Below are positions 36,253 through 49,578 of a stretch of 64,000 bases of DNA, in pieces. Below the pieces are notes generated by a model that made no database searches, was not told where the DNA came from, and was given only the letters and a program-made list of their open reading frames with translations. Position 1 is the stretch's first letter. Each line of letters opens with the position of its first letter. The translations under genes and the position numbers were made by a program. The stretch comes from Lepidodermella squamata (Eukaryota; Gastrotricha), in the NCBI GenBank assembly GCA_047495785.1, contig JBLDXI010000024.1, positions 1,612,001-1,676,000 on the forward strand. Direction: 5' to 3'.

Positions 36253-39200
36253 TCACATGATTCTAAACCGGGAATCAGAATGTCCGAAATGACCGGTTTC
36301 CAAACGTTGTTTAGCGCCGGAGGTTAGTTTTCGAATGCGGCGAAGCAGTGATGAAGCTAGTTCAGCGTCTTCCAACTCTAAAATTCCACGATTTCTAGCT
36401 TCTTGAGCAAATTGACCCAGCTGACTGATTGCGTGGTGCAGCTGCATTACACAAGAATCTGGGCAGGAATCGACGATAGATCGGACAAGGCGAGCTACAC
36501 TTTCGTGAGAAATTCCAAGACTTCTCGCCTTCGATTCGTTACTAGCAACCTCGAGGTACACATCGTAGTGTCGGAACAGTAGAATTAAGGCTAAATTCAA
36601 GTTATTCAGCACAACGCCAACACGTCGGCTGAGATTTTGAGCGGCATTCTCGAGTAGCGATCGAGCAATTTCGCGGCACTCGCTCAAGGGGGTGAGGCCG
36701 TCGCAAGGCAGCGCGCCTGAAGGGTGCCACGCTGTGATCACTTCGTTGACTTCCTTCAGTGAAAGGCTTTCAAGGTCGTGGATTAAGGTGGATGCGGTTT
36801 TCAGGTCAGAAGTTGCCCGTTCGGCGAATAACGTGACGTTGCTAAGCAACCGCACCAAATGAGACAAATCAGGTCGAAATGACGCCACTCGCTCTTTCCT
36901 GATTAAAAAAAAAACAAATTTTAAGTTGGATTTTTTCTTATTTTGATGTTTTTGTATCAATTTATCCTTAAATTTAAATATTTTTATCAAAATGCTAGAA
37001 AAATATATTTTAAGGCGGATTTTTTTAAAGTCAACTTACATGTGAGGGGCGAATGTTGAAACTGAGAAAACAAGGGTATCAAGTTGCGATAGCGGGTTCG
37101 AGCCAGACCCGGGTGTTGTCGAGACGTTGATCAACTCGGACGCGTACATCAACAGAGATTCTTGGATGCGACAAATCGGCAGCATAAACGTCATTTGCTC
37201 GATAGGCCGCGCGTGTTCAAGAGCCATCGCAAAATCTGCGATATCGGAATAAGCGACTAGAGCTTGTAAAATCACGTCTTTAACTTGAGCGAGTTTCGAC
37301 AAAGAATCAGCGCCCAGTTCGAGTACAACCCCGTTTGAAAGCTCAGCTGAGTTCACGCCGACAACATTTTTCAGCACTGAAAGACATCGGCAAACAATTG
37401 CAAACGCTTTCGAAGACACTTCGAGCCATTCAATGTTGAAATTCGCAGGTTTAGACAGCAATTCACCGAAAATCACAGAATTTGCAATGACAAAACGCGC
37501 AATTTCTCCCGCAACTAGGCGGTTGTAAGGCAAGGTCGAAAATACGGCGGAAATGAAGTCTAGCGTTGAGTAGAAACACGTTACCAACCGGGCAGATTCA
37601 ACCTGGGTCAGTGCCACCTGTTTAGCCGGGTCAGTGACCTGAGGATTCGCGGCTCCTGTTGTAATTCGATCGAAGCCAAATCGCAAAATCCCGTCAATCG
37701 GGCGAGAATTCACGACAATTAAGCAAGTCTCCGGCGATAGCAAACTCAAGGTGGATAAAAACGCGAGACGAGCTTCTAACAGCCGATATTGATCCCCAGT
37801 CGGCGATGCACTGGCCAAAGAGACGCAGATGTTAGCGACGTGCTTCGAACTTTTCAGCAAATCGAAAACTCGGCCTGAGCCATCGAGGCGGACAAATTTT
37901 TGAAGAAGGCTGTAGGCCAAACAGGCGAGACGGGTATGCGCCGAATTTGACGAACAGTCGAACAAAACGACTTGTAACAAGCTTTCATCAGCGTTTTCAA
38001 ACAAATGGCGAACAACTTTTAGGTTAACTTCAACGAATTTCAGAATGAAAGCGTACAAGTAAACGCGAGTTTCAAGGCCGGAATTCGCCTTTCGGGAAAA
38101 AACGATGCAATTAACGATTGATTTCAGCAAATGGCTCATAGGCGATGTTGCATCGAAAGCGCACGAGCTCACTGAGATGATTTCAGAAACAGCTGCGATT
38201 AAAGAGCAAGCGTTCGGGAAGAATAGATCACTCGAGTCTGATAGCTGGATTTTTTCGAGGAGGACTGTCGCAATGTCGAAACAAATCGACGCAGTCGCTT
38301 CGATATCGTCCTTAACCACGGTGATGACCGATTGAACGAGATCTCGCCATTTTTCGAAGAAGCAAACTCTAGCGTGGAGTAGTTCAGTTTTTGCGTTGCA
38401 CTCAGCCGCGTATCTCATAACACCCTCAACTAGCTCATCAGTTTGTTGGACCAATTCGGGCTGAGTTTGGGTCGAAGCTTGTTGCGCCGCCAGGAATTCA
38501 CCCTTCATACCAGCCAGGGCAGAATGAAGTCGATGGATGTCGAACAGACTCAGCCGAACGCCCTCTGAACTATCAGATTCAACATTTACCGAACCGAGGA
38601 GGCGAATGATTTGAGCTATTGGCCGGCCGATGAAAGACGCGAATCGATCCAATGGGGCTAAATCGACATTTTCGTGCTGAAACGACAATTTTTGAACAAC
38701 TGACAGCAGTAACGGCGCGTTTGTTCCGAAATTTGACGTGGCTTGCAGTAAAATTTGCGCGGCCTTGAGAACATAGGATTTCAAATCGAGTTGACTCGAA
38801 GAACACATGTGTAGATCAACGGTTAAACAATGAAATAGCCCAGCAACTGCGAGGTAGTGTTTCGCGGTCACTTCGTCAGTAGTCAATAGCGACTCGACCA
38901 GTGTCCCTTCAACCATTTGGCTCAGTAAAAACGGCGGCGATGATCGGAGAAGGTTCAGAACTGGCAGAGCAGTCTTCTCATTCGTGCATAGACGCTGCAG
39001 AACTCGAAATCCTTCGTACGAAACATCGACATCTTGCGTCGATCCTAAATGAGCGACGATCGATTTGAAGCAAGTTTTGACAATCTGCCCGGTTTCCAGC
39101 TCGATTAAGGTGGAACTGACAACAGGCCGGCGGTAGAAAAGGCCGAGAAGAATGTACGCAACGTTAGGCGCTGGCATTTTAAGGAGGATCTGCGAAATTA

Positions 39201-42030
39201 TTTCAATCGCTTTCACCTGAATCCGCTTCGCCAAATGTTGTTTCGACTCGCTATCAGCCGCGCCAACGTTACCCTCGACGCAATTGACGAATTTCGTGAT
39301 GACTCGAACTTGAAGGGGAATGTCGAGGGTCAGGAAATTATAAATAGCAGCGTGGCAATCGGTTTTCGAAAACAACACGCCCACAATTTTTAATGCCATT
39401 AAACAATGCGACATCAAAATTTGATCAGAATTTCCGACAAAATTCAAAATTGCGATGATGTTGCCCAAAACGCCAACAGTACCACCGGACGGGGTCGAAT
39501 CGACAGTAGTCAACATTTGCGAAACCGATAAATGGCAATCGGCGCCGAAACTAGGCAGCGTTAACAGTCGCTTATCGAATAAATCCGCGTTTTCGAGGCA
39601 GATTTTGAACAAATCAAGAATACGACTAGCCGTGGACGTTATTTGTTCGTAATGATCAGGCAGTTCCGCTTCTTGGTACAACGAATTGTGGCATAGTTTC
39701 AGCAATTTGATCGAATTTTTGAAAAACGACGACCCGGCCCTTAGCAGAGCTCGGTAGACCAGGAAACCAGGGTGTCTCAGCAACAAACTACCGGCCCAGA
39801 GCGAGGTCGGATCGGCTGAAGGGCTCAATAAAACGACTAGATGGTCGAGTAAACGAGTCAAAATCAGGTAGCAAGGCGCGGCTACTCGCCATAATTCCGA
39901 TTGAGAAGTTGGGGTAGTCGTCGTATTCGTCAACCTGGGTAGCACCCCGTCGACCACAAACGCGACAACTGGTTCGAAAATTCCGCGTTCAGTCAACACA
40001 ATCGGCACATTGTAGACCAGCAGCGAGGCGATCAAATCCAAAAATGAAGAGGTAACCGGGAACGAGTTCAACCTAGTCTCAATCGAGCATAACTCAGTCC
40101 ACATACCACCCGTATATTGACCGGTTTGATCAGCGGCGGGCAACAACTGGCTCTGGTCGACAATATCCCATAGCTGGATCGAATGTTGAATCGAACCGAT
40201 TAAGGCGGCTGCGAAATCGAAAAGTTCCACCTTAAGAAGTGACGGAATCGAAGATGTGATCAGGGAGAACGTGTTCGAGATGAACATCGGGTACAACTCA
40301 GTTCGGCATTGTTGACTGAATTTAGCGATTCGAGTCAATAGACGAGCCGTGCAACACAGCGCTTCAAGTTCGGCCTCGTCGAAAATAGACCCGGAATTCG
40401 ACGCGTTACCGCCCTGTTGGCCCTGAATTTGATGTAAATAGGCAGCGACGTTTTGAAACGTAAATTGAAAGTGTTGCAACGAAACGCGGCGCCGGTCTGA
40501 ATTGGCAACCGCGTTATCGACGAGGAAGTGAAACGCCCCAGTCGCTGTTGATTCTTCCGAACTGATTATTGCCGTTAGCATCGATACGTATTTCGCGTAC
40601 TTATCCGCCGGTAAAATATCGCCAGCGAATGAAACAAACATCGACAGGTACAAATTTCGGTCTTTCAAACTGTTCAACCCAGGTTGATTGGTTCGGTTGA
40701 AAGCAGTCCAATATGGGACGACACAATCAGGTACAACATCACTCGCGACCTGGTAAAACCCGGCCAGACAATCGAGAAGGGTAGCAATGGTATCAGGCTC
40801 GATTTTCGGCAGATTGCTATGGTGATTCATCCCCGGTGACAGCAATTGATTGATATCTGTAAATTCGTCGCGGTAACTCAACGTGAAATTTTCTTCCTGG
40901 TTATCATCCATCGACCCGGTGATTAACCCGCGTAGAATCGGATGTTGAGTCGATAGGAATGAGACGAACATGTAGGAAAAAACGTCGCAAACGTCGCCAC
41001 TCTGCTTCAACCAAGGGCTAGGAATCACAAATCTGATGAAAAAATGAAGTGCCCCAGCTCGAAAAGCGTCGTGGAACATATGCGAGTAAGTATGCTCTTC
41101 CGTCTTGATGTCACGACTTCCATTAGCTATACCGATCAGCAATTTTATGAAAGCCTTCAGGGACAAGCATTGCCATTCGACGGATTCCAAAGCTGATCGC
41201 ACATTACTGAAAAAGTGCCCATCACTCGAACTTTGAGACAAACAAGTTGCGGCAAGAGAAGACAGCAGCCCAATGACGTTATCCGGCGCACCTCGTGGTG
41301 ATTCAAATTTAGGTGGATCATAGCTAGCAAGGCTATGCAGTAGGATATTCAGTTCGCCCATCGATAACGAATTTTCAGTTCCCCACCCTAACACAACGTC
41401 GTTCAGTGTTCGTAGAAATTGACGAAATGATGTGAGAACTTCACGGCGATGCTCAACAGGGCCTAGAGCTTGGGTTGAATCTAATCGTTCGAACTCGGCA
41501 TCTTCATTCAGACACCGTATGGCGTTGAGTAATGACGAAATCAATCCATCTTGAGCTAACATCGCGAAAAACCTCGAGCACTGACCGCCTCTAACCGTCA
41601 TGCTGTCCTTGAGTAAGAGCTTCAATGTAGAGGCTCGGCGAAGTCGGGCGTCGTAGAATAGCATTACGGCGACTAAACCACGCGGCCATTCCGGCCAGTC
41701 GCTTTGAAGGCCTTCAGCTAATCGTAGCAGCTTCGCGGATTCGAATTCATCAATCTCAAATAGAGCGGACAAAATTAAGGTTTCCTCGATGAAACTTTGC
41801 TCGAGAAGTATCGCAGGCGAATCTTCGAACAGAGCTAACGGCGTTTTGATGGAATCTTTGATTTTCTGCTCATGGACCGGGTTTCGCGGCGGCACTCGCA
41901 TCGGATTCAACAGAAATGGTTTATTTTCAGTCCATTTATTGAACATGAAAGCAGGCGGAACCGATCCATCGCCACTGATAAAGCGTTCTGTTAGGTTGAA
42001 CAGCTCAACACTGTTCGACCAAAAATTCAT
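36253..42030 (-). CDS. NUP205: Nuclear pore inner-ring scaffold NUP205
   Basis: One very long exon (42030-37040) joins a final exon (36898-36253) in phase, giving 1878 residues; human NUP205 is about 2000. The protein is all-helical. Family-like segments include EETLILSALFEIDEFESAKL, RGLVAVMLFYDARLRRAS, the middle FEPVVAFVVDGVLPRL, and the C-terminal LASSLLRRIRKLTSGAKQRL. NUP205/Nup192 is an alpha-solenoid of the inner ring that binds NUP93 and NUP35. An intron-poor 5-kb exon is unusual next to the intron-rich neighbours. A TTAATTAG splice-like site ends 12 nt before the ATG. The stop is 136 bp from the DENND6 start on the same strand. Confidence 0.93.
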
Positions 42031-42325
42031 ATTAAATTGAGCCTAATTAAAAAAGACTAATATCGTAACAATTCATCAACATTTCTCTTTACACCATTTG
42101 AGGAAGCACATAGTCTTCGATAAAATTAGGTAGTTAGGCCTCGTACAAAAGCAAACAAAACCGTTCATCGGACAAAGTTGTTTTGAAAATTAATAAATAC
42201 GAATACTAGCTGTGTAGTCAAAGACCATTATTCCATTTTGATGAAAGGTTATATGTGTTCCGACAAGTAAAATTGTGTTTCCTCATCTCATGCACCGCGT
42301 CAATAAATTAGTGGAAATGGCAATA

Positions 42326-43456
42326 TCAATAACATAATTTAAAGCTTTTACATAAAAGCTCCACTAGATTGAGTTCGGCTTTTCTGGAGGTTGCTTTCGT
42401 CAAGTCACTCCCGACGACGATCCACGGAACCCAAGACAAATCACCGTTAAACGTATCTTTTGTATGAGTTCCCATTTGCTTGAGCAAAGTTTCGCCTAAC
42501 TTGGAGCCGCTTTGAGCACATGATCGAATCTGGCTACCAATTTGAGAATCGCAGTTAACAGCTCTTTCCTCCACACTGTTTGCGCCAATGTGACTCATGA
42601 AACACACCATAAAACGAAGTAAACGTAGCCAATCGGTTTTGCTCAGGAATAAAGCGCAAGCCATAGCTTGATTGCCATCGCATTCATGAGGTCCATGCTA
42701 GTAACGAAAAACATTATTCAAACACACTGCATTTTACGCCTAACAAAATATTACCTGACACTCAATTTTCCCATCAGCTCGAAACATTGCTTTGCCAAAG
42801 GGATAAAACTTGAAGTCAAGAAGCGAGGTGAAGTTGGCCGGTAATTTTTGCACCAATGGTCCGAGCTGTTGCGTGAAGAAAGACCTGCTATCGGGGCAAT
42901 CGGCTTCATAAAATATTTGCAGGGTCAAAGTATTTGAGGGGTTATTTTCTGTAGAGATCAATTCGTTGCTTTTAGTTGATGGCAAAGGCGAGTTGATTCG
43001 TTGAATGTCGTTATCATACGCAGCACGAGTGAAGTACGCACAACTCATTCGACAAGCTACGAAGTAATCATCGGCATTGCAAAGTTCCGATGAGGGAGAT
43101 GAACAGTCAAAAAATGGATTGACTGTGCTAGACATTCTGGAGAGAAAGTATATGCCAATGCTGAATAGTATTCCAGCACAAATGCAAGCCGCTGCAAACA
43201 TGGGGTTCCAGCGGGACATGCGGAAAGAGGGAGACGTGCGGTTAGGCAGCGACTGATAGGCAGGACGTGGCATCTCGGTTTTAGGTACTGGTAAAGACTC
43301 TGCGTTGCAGTTAAGTCGTGAAGATAAATCGCTATTAGTGGGATCGACGCCACGTTGCGACGGCGCAGATGAATCGACGTTGGTTTTTACAGGTAACAGA
43401 GAAACGGTGGCGCCTAAATCGACTTCGCGTGCGGCATTAGGTATCAACTCATCCAT
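42326..43456 (-). CDS. IFI30: GILT-like thiol-reductase-fold protein with CxxS, membrane-anchored
   Basis: Exons 43456-42755 and 42697-42326 join in phase 0 (357 residues). The N-terminal ~90 residues are hydrophilic, then one membrane helix (MFAAACICAGILFSIGIYFL) suggests type II topology. The GILT domain has LQIFYEADCPDSRSFF, FYPFGKA, the hallmark CQHGPHECDGNQAMAC across the splice, and VPWIVVG near the end. GILT reduces disulfides in lysosomes through a CxxC pair. Here the site is C-P-D-S, so the second cysteine is missing. GILTs usually have a signal peptide rather than a long N-tail. The ATG at 43456 is the best in-frame start. The frame is open upstream to an AG at 43485-43484, so an upstream exon is possible. 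Confidence 0.8.
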
Positions 43457-44734
43457 ATCACCATCATGGCTCAATTCTATGAACAGTTATTGGTTATAAC
43501 GAAATAAACAAGCACAAGAAATAGTCCATACTTTCTTCGCAATGGCTGGCATCGTTAGATTGCTGGAAACTGTTAATTAATTATGGCAAGCAAGCAATCC
43601 GCAGGCCGTAAGTATGCCAACGAACAATGAGCAGAAACTTGAACTTTAAGGCAAAATAAGAGTCTGCGTTTTTGCGTCCAACTAATTAGGCGTGTCAAAA
43701 CCCTTGATGTGCCAACGAGTGCGAGAAAAACACTGAGGCTTATCCCGTCCAAAACTTGCGCTCTCGCCGCTGCAGACCCTTCTTCAAAAAATATATTTAT
43801 AAAGAATATCCCCAGAAATGGCAATTTGTTATAAGTTACAAATAAGTAATTTTAACATTTTATACATTTTATTATGCATGAAAACAAGATGATTGAGTTT
43901 CCGCGGGCAATATTTTTGCTTGAAAAAAATCAGCAATCAGCCAACATCAGCCAACTTCGAGGTATACTTAGTTTTTAGTCGCGTGTTCAAAGTGCCGCGA
44001 ATGGCTCACGGAGCGACTAAGCACGGGGCACAGAGTCCCCATTACTAACAGAGTATCGTTTAACGGTTTATAACGCCCATATCAGCATACCTTGCTTTGA
44101 ATAAAAAACTTCGGTAACTGATAACTTCAAAATCGTTCCATAACCAACTGCGAGACATGGATGTATGCTACAGGCTGGCAAAAATTCGTAGCCATCCCAA
44201 GGGTAGTTCTCCAACACCTACCCTGATTTTGTCGAATTCTGGGATCGAGAGTTCACCGTGGTCCACGAACTTGAAGTAACGTGAAAAGTTTTGTAAACAT
44301 GCGCAAGATGCAAGATGAGGTCACGGATCGGGGTGCGTAAAGATGAGCGACAATTTGCCAATGCTCAATTATTGTGAAGCGGCTTATTTATCGAAGTATG
44401 CCAACTGACACTCTTATACTATTGGTACGGATTAACTTGTTGGTTTGATTGACTATGGTAAGGGATAGGGTTCGGTTTACTGTGAAGATTGGGATAAAGG
44501 TTGGGCTGTGGTTAGGATTTCCTGATAGATGACCCTTACCACTATTGAGAAAGTAAGTACATCTTAACCTTTAAACTTTAAACTCTTAACCTATACATCT
44601 CGAGACTGAACTATTACATTGACCTTTCAAGCTATTTTTTCATCCAGAATACTACCAGTACTCAAATTTAAATTGAAACAACTTTCCGTTCTCAGTAATA
44701 GGATATATTATTGCTATTGAGGATACAGCGTATC
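43457..44734. other. Intergenic between divergent GILT-like and SEC20 genes
   Basis: About 1.3 kb. The minus ORF at 43573-43824 is not credible. A G/C-richer patch at 43977-44035 stands out but fits no RNA family I know. I see no gene. Confidence 0.4.
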
Positions 44735-45505
44735 ATGGCAGCCGTACACAGCTACGATCGTGACAATGAAAGTGAAGCTCGGAAGAATCTCGGAGGTAAA
44801 TTAAATCTTGAATTACGAGCTTCGATATCACAGTTTTTTTACGTAGAGCTTAATCGAATCGAAATTGAGATCGAGTTTCTCATTCAACAGCTCAAGGAAT
44901 GCGGGCTGTCTCAGCGCGAAGTGGATAGCATTAATCGTGATATCAGAGCTAGATTTGGCGAACTCCGGAGCAAGTTAAAAGACCTACCAATTTTCAAGCT
45001 CGAATTAACCTCGCAGCTGGAAGCCGATGACTTTGACAAAGAGATTCAAGTTCATAATCAGCGTTTCTACACATTGCAAGCTAGCTTGCGAGAAGCGAAT
45101 CTCGATTGCTTGCGGAAGAGATCTGTTGCTGAAAAATCCGAGTTGTTAACTTCAAATTACGCTGCAGGTCGCTTGAGCGAGGCTCTTCCGACCCGTGACA
45201 GAGTGGTCGAAACTGCTGGAGAAATAACTGAAAACTTGGCTGAGCTAAGCCGTAAAGTCGCTGAAGAAGTTAAGCGAATGAATGAATCAAACGCTGTTCT
45301 TGCTCGATCATCTAGACAAGTTGCCGAGAGCCACCGTGAATTCCGGACGATGTCTGCTCACGTGAAAGACTCAGAGCGCCTACTTTCCCGTTACGGACGC
45401 CGGCTCATCACCGACAAATTGCTGATCGTCCTCGGCGTTTTATTTTTCTTGGCTGCTTGTTTGTATGTTCTCAAGAAACGCGTTCCAGGTCTCGGGCTCT
45501 TTTAA
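44735..45505 (+). CDS. BNIP1: SEC20/BNIP1 ER SNARE
   Basis: A single exon codes 256 residues from the ATG at 44735. Long N-terminal helices (residues about 20-140) are followed by the SEC20-type SNARE helix (about 165-220; ITENLAELSRKVAEEVKRMN, then SSRQVAESHREFRTMSAHVK). Next come the conserved YGRRLITDKLLIVLG and one C-terminal membrane helix (LLIVLGVLFFLAACLYVLKK). The order SNARE - RRxxTDKLL - tail anchor is diagnostic of Sec20/BNIP1, which works in Golgi-to-ER retrograde fusion. No AATAAA was seen in the 166 bp before the TMEM209 start on the same strand, which is compatible with co-transcription. Confidence 0.88.
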   Translation: MAAVHSYDRDNESEARKNLGGKLNLELRASISQFFYVELNRIEIEIEFLIQQLKECGLSQREVDSINRDIRARFGELRSKLKDLPIFKLELTSQLEADDFDKEIQVHNQRFYTLQASLREANLDCLRKRSVAEKSELLTSNYAAGRLSEALPTRDRVVETAGEITENLAELSRKVAEEVKRMNESNAVLARSSRQVAESHREFRTMSAHVKDSERLLSRYGRRLITDKLLIVLGVLFFLAACLYVLKKRVPGLGLF

Positions 45506-45671
45506 AAACGACAGTTTTTGACCTCTTTCTTCCTTGTTAAATTATTCATGAGATCGTTGCAGTAAATTCATTACACCTGTCGCTTTATCGATTTTTGCCA
45601 TTTATTTAGATTTTGTTGAGAATTTGTGGGTACAGGAAGAATATAAGTCCGTGTATTTTGATGAGAAAATA

Positions 45672-48600
45672 ATGGACGCAAGTGTTCATGAAGTTTTAAA
45701 ACGCAAAGCTGAGGTCGTCAACTATCGCCGCCGAAGATTGTTTGGCTTCTTCAAGCTGATTCTCGCTATTTCGGCGCTCTGCTATTTGTAGGCTTGGTCT
45801 GAATAATTTTTTTTACTATTCTCAAGGTCATGCAATTTTAGTGACGTGAAAACACACACTGCTGGATTTCTCGAACCAGGAGCGGAATTTTTCGGTGCAA
45901 AAAGCACGGAAAACATTATCGCGTCATGTGGTTGGTTTACTGCTATAAGAAAAGTAAAATAACTTGATAACAATTGAATTCCAGTTGCAATTCTCGCAAC
46001 AATCGTATTCATTTCCGGAATTCGTGATATTGCTTCTCACAGCGCTGCTAAGCGGTCGTGGCATATTATTCGACTGAATCCTCTGAGGAAATATTTTCTC
46101 GGAGTAACTTCTGAGGGTAAATGAGAAAAATTGAGGTTAAAAAGGCATAAATGAGTCTTTTTATTCAGATGACGAAGTTCTTAAAACCGAAACAATGTTT
46201 TCGCCACCGAAATCCTCGTCCCTTTCCCATCTGGTTACGAGTCCAAGTGTGATTTTTGGCTCAGGGTTTCGCAATTTACTAGTCACTACACCCGGTGGAA
46301 GTGTTTCAACCTCAAATCTGCAATCAGCAACGTCACCGGGCACGCAAAATCAACAAACAGTCGATGCGAATCAGTCTATAGCGGATATTCCAGTCGCGCT
46401 GCCAGGGACTTCACCGATCCGCGGGCTGAAAATCCAGCCAACCCCATCGCAACCGTCTGAAGTTGACCGATTCATTGCAGCTGCCGCGATTACTCTATCA
46501 TGCAAACGGCCATTGACCCGTCAAATCTCAGATTCGATGTTAGCGGGAGATAAAAGGCAGCGGACTGTTCAATTAGACGAATCTTCCTTCGATAAAAGCG
46601 CCCTGTATTACTCGTCGTCAAGCGGCGATGAATTATCGAAAACGCCCCCGAATCGGCGGAAAAAAGCGAGCGCTTTGAAGCGCAGATTGTCATCAGGCGA
46701 CGTTTCCCCCGCTTCTCCGTACGATAACGGCGCCAGGACTATGAAACGGCTGGAAGTTCTCGAGGATTTTCTCGAAAGGCAACGGGAACAAGCGACTTAT
46801 GACGTGTTAGCCAACCAGCCGTTACTGTCACTATTCGACGCCGATTTAATGGGTACATACTGCGTTGCAACTCGACCAGCAGCTGAGGTTTCGACTATTT
46901 CCACGCTGACTAGCAACCCGTTGGTCGACGAAATTTGGCTGAGTTTACACGTTTCTTCGACTATGCTCTACGAGTGGACAAAACGCTTCCGTAACTGGAT
47001 GTCCGTGACGGTTTTAGCGCCGATTGTCAGCGAGGTGAATTCGTTGAATCGCACGTTTAACGAGTCGAATTTGACGGAAGATCTGCGCTTTGGCCACTCG
47101 TCTATCGCCACGATTCGCTCGTCTTTCGACCGGTTTCAGGCGGCCGGGTTTAACCAGGCTGTGTGCAACCGCATTGACATGTTGTGCCGGTTTCTCGACA
47201 CGGATTTGCACCAATCTTACGTTGTGACGCGGATTTGTGAACTCGGCCGGGCTGGGTATTTGCACGGCTATGCGTGGAACGGTCCGCCGAGTAACGCGTC
47301 GACTGCTTCTTCGAGCCCGTTGCCTGTTAAAGATGCTCAATTGCTGATGGATCTGTTCTTGAACTACATGGATGCGATTCAACCGAAAAATTCCATGTAT
47401 CCGGAGGGTCGGATGTTCTCGCGGCGGTATTTCGTCAAAGCGCCTAATAAACCAGCTGGTTAGCAATTTTAATATTTATCATTTTTCACTCAGTTCAGGA
47501 CTTAAGTTCTAGGTCTTTTGAATTTTTGGCAACTTTTTGTAGGAAATTCAACCATTTTTTTAATTAAACCTACCGAGAGAATATTCCATATTTTATCCGC
47601 GATTTAATCGAAGAAATGAAAAAGTTACCGGAGAAAACCCGGAAAACCCCGATGGTAACTGGTTCGGTAATTTTCGGTATTTTATCCGGCTGGACCAAAT
47701 TTCTCCGGACTTTTTAATCCCATTAATAAGTGACATAACTGATTACTGTTCTCGTGATTTTTTGAGTTTTTCTAAAATTTTTCTGGCCTTGTGATGTGAC
47801 TTCGCTGCTCATTTTGGAGTTTTATAGAACCCTATTCCGTATTTTCTTGGCTTGCGTTACTTATGGGACGCGCTGTATTTTGCTATTCCTACATATGAGA
47901 AATGATCGAGCTAAATCGAGCTGGCATCATGCAAAATATTACGGAAATATGTAGCTTTATTATATCATAATCATAATCAAATGATTTATTGCGTTATAAT
48001 TTTTTAATAATGGGAGAAACTAATGAATAACGATGATGATTAACACGATAAATCATAGGTACGGGCATCATAAATCATGTAGACGACTTCGCAAAATCAT
48101 CGATTTTTGCTGCTCCTACACATCGATAGCGTCTTTAAATAACTCGCATTCAAGCTTTTTGGCGTCAGTTTCTGACAAGTAAAAAGTGACGTTGTTTTAC
48201 GTGAAAGAAGCGGCTAAAAAAATACGTTTTACTTGTCACCTATCATCTCAATAATAATGTGAATAAGCTTGAAGCCGGTTATTCGATGACGCAATCAATA
48301 TGAGGAGAATTAAATATTTGATATTCAGGCTGATCTGATTCAGACCCCCATGCTAACACTAACCCTAACATGAAAATTAGATAAAAATGAAAATCTGATA
48401 AAAGGTACTTCGAGCAAATGGAAAGTGGGGTTTCGAAATTTACCGAATTTTGCTGCAAATCGCTAAATGTGTGTTAAAACAACCAATTTCATAATACCCA
48501 TGACTATATTTCCTTGTAGATTTTGAATTTCCAAGTTTCAGACGTGTAGGATGTTGCCATCCTCCATCCTCCTTAAAAGATGAGAAACCCTACTTATATT

Positions 48601-49407
48601 TTTTTGCTGATGTTGAGAGCTGGCGTAATTCTATAAAAATATATTTGAATATCTAGCAAGACTCTTCACCTTAGAGTACTCTTACTTGGAGTACTTAGAG
48701 TACAGTAAAATAAAAGTAAGAAAATAGCGTTAAAATTCACCTTTCCGATGTCAGAGGTGTATACGGGTAAAAGGAAAAAAATAGAAATAAAATGTAAAAT
48801 TTCTAAAATTGGTGGAATTTAGTTTGATCCGGTTATAAGATCTGAAGAACAGATCTGAATAGTACAAAGAAATTTGAGATATTTTTTAGTCACCTGGCTG
48901 TAGTGAAAAGTGTCAACAATTATATCGGGTAGATTGCAGCCTAATTTATAATAATTTATTTAATTAATAATTCGTTTTTTATTTCATTAAAATTTAGATC
49001 CGGTCCACAGTGCCAAACACGGCGGTTCGAACCCGGCGCTGGCTGGTCACCACGAACCAGCTGCGATGATTCAAATCTACCAGCCGGACGAGTCGCTGCC
49101 GCACTTCGAAGTGTACCTGCGCGGTAAGCGCATCCAACTGCGCCGGTCCAACAACAACCTGTTCCACGCGCTGCTGCTCTTCTTCTACGTCATCATCAAG
49201 CGCCCGCAACTCGTCGAACCGCCGCAGCGGACACAGCGCCGCACCGTGTCGACGAGCAAAGCCGGCGAGGCGCCGACGCCGGACACGGCTGTGGCGCCCA
49301 CCTTCGACGCCGCCATCGCAAATCTACCCGCCGTGCCTCTCCTCGGCCCGTTGCGGCTCGACAAGGCCGGTCTCAACCTGGTTTCTCTCTTCGACGTTCC
49401 TCGTTAA
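45672..49407 (+). CDS. TMEM209: TMEM209 nuclear-envelope protein
   Basis: Five exons join in frame: 45672-45787, 45842-45930, 45985-46116, 46169-47458 and 48998-49407 (678 residues). Two N-terminal membrane helices are present (LFGFFKLILAISALCYF and NIIASCVAILATIVFISGI). The Ser/Pro-rich linker and the C-terminal TMEM209 domain follow. Matching segments are W(T)KRFRNWMSVTVLAPIVSEV, FVKAPNKPAG spanning the last intron, YQPDESLPHFEVYLRGKR, and NNLFHALLLFFYVI. TMEM209 is known at the nuclear envelope, where it has been linked to the pore protein NUP205. NUP205 is encoded about 3.6 kb away on the other strand here. The last intron is 1539 bp and contains no exon I could recognise. The second donor is GTTGGT, chosen because it restores frame and a second membrane helix. 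Confidence 0.9.
47459..48997. other. Large TMEM209 intron
   Basis: 1539 bp, A/T-rich. It holds a weak inverted pair TACCGGAGAAAA / TTTCTCCGG near 47629 and 47705. A short CTAACACTAACCCTAAC piece lies near 48350. No ORF or RNA gene was seen. Confidence 0.5.
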
Positions 49408-49572
49408 AATTTAGCCGGTGTTGCGCGACACTAACTTGAATTTTACATTCTAGTTCAGCTCTTTCCTTCTCGGTGTTCAACTAGCAGAAAAAAATCAGCT
49501 CAAATTCTTTATAATTGCTCCTGTTGGCTATGTAAATAATATTCGATCGCGTTTTTGGGACACCGCAGTTTC

Positions 49573-49578
49573 AATAAA
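49573..49578 (+). terminator. Poly(A) signal AATAAA for TMEM209
   Basis: It lies 166 bp downstream of the TMEM209 stop, before the convergent zinc-finger gene ends at 49708. Confidence 0.5.

Noticed and set aside
43573-43824. Minus ORF of 83 aa upstream of the GILT-like gene
   Set aside because: No in-frame link to the GILT exons, no motif, and composition like random intergenic frames.
48340-48372. Telomere-like CTAACACTAACCCTAAC
   Set aside because: Only one CCCTAA-type unit in a degenerate context within an intron; not a telomeric array.
49025-49050. GGTTCGAACCC, a pol III B-box-like string
   Set aside because: It lies inside the last TMEM209 coding exon and no tRNA stem-loops surround it.
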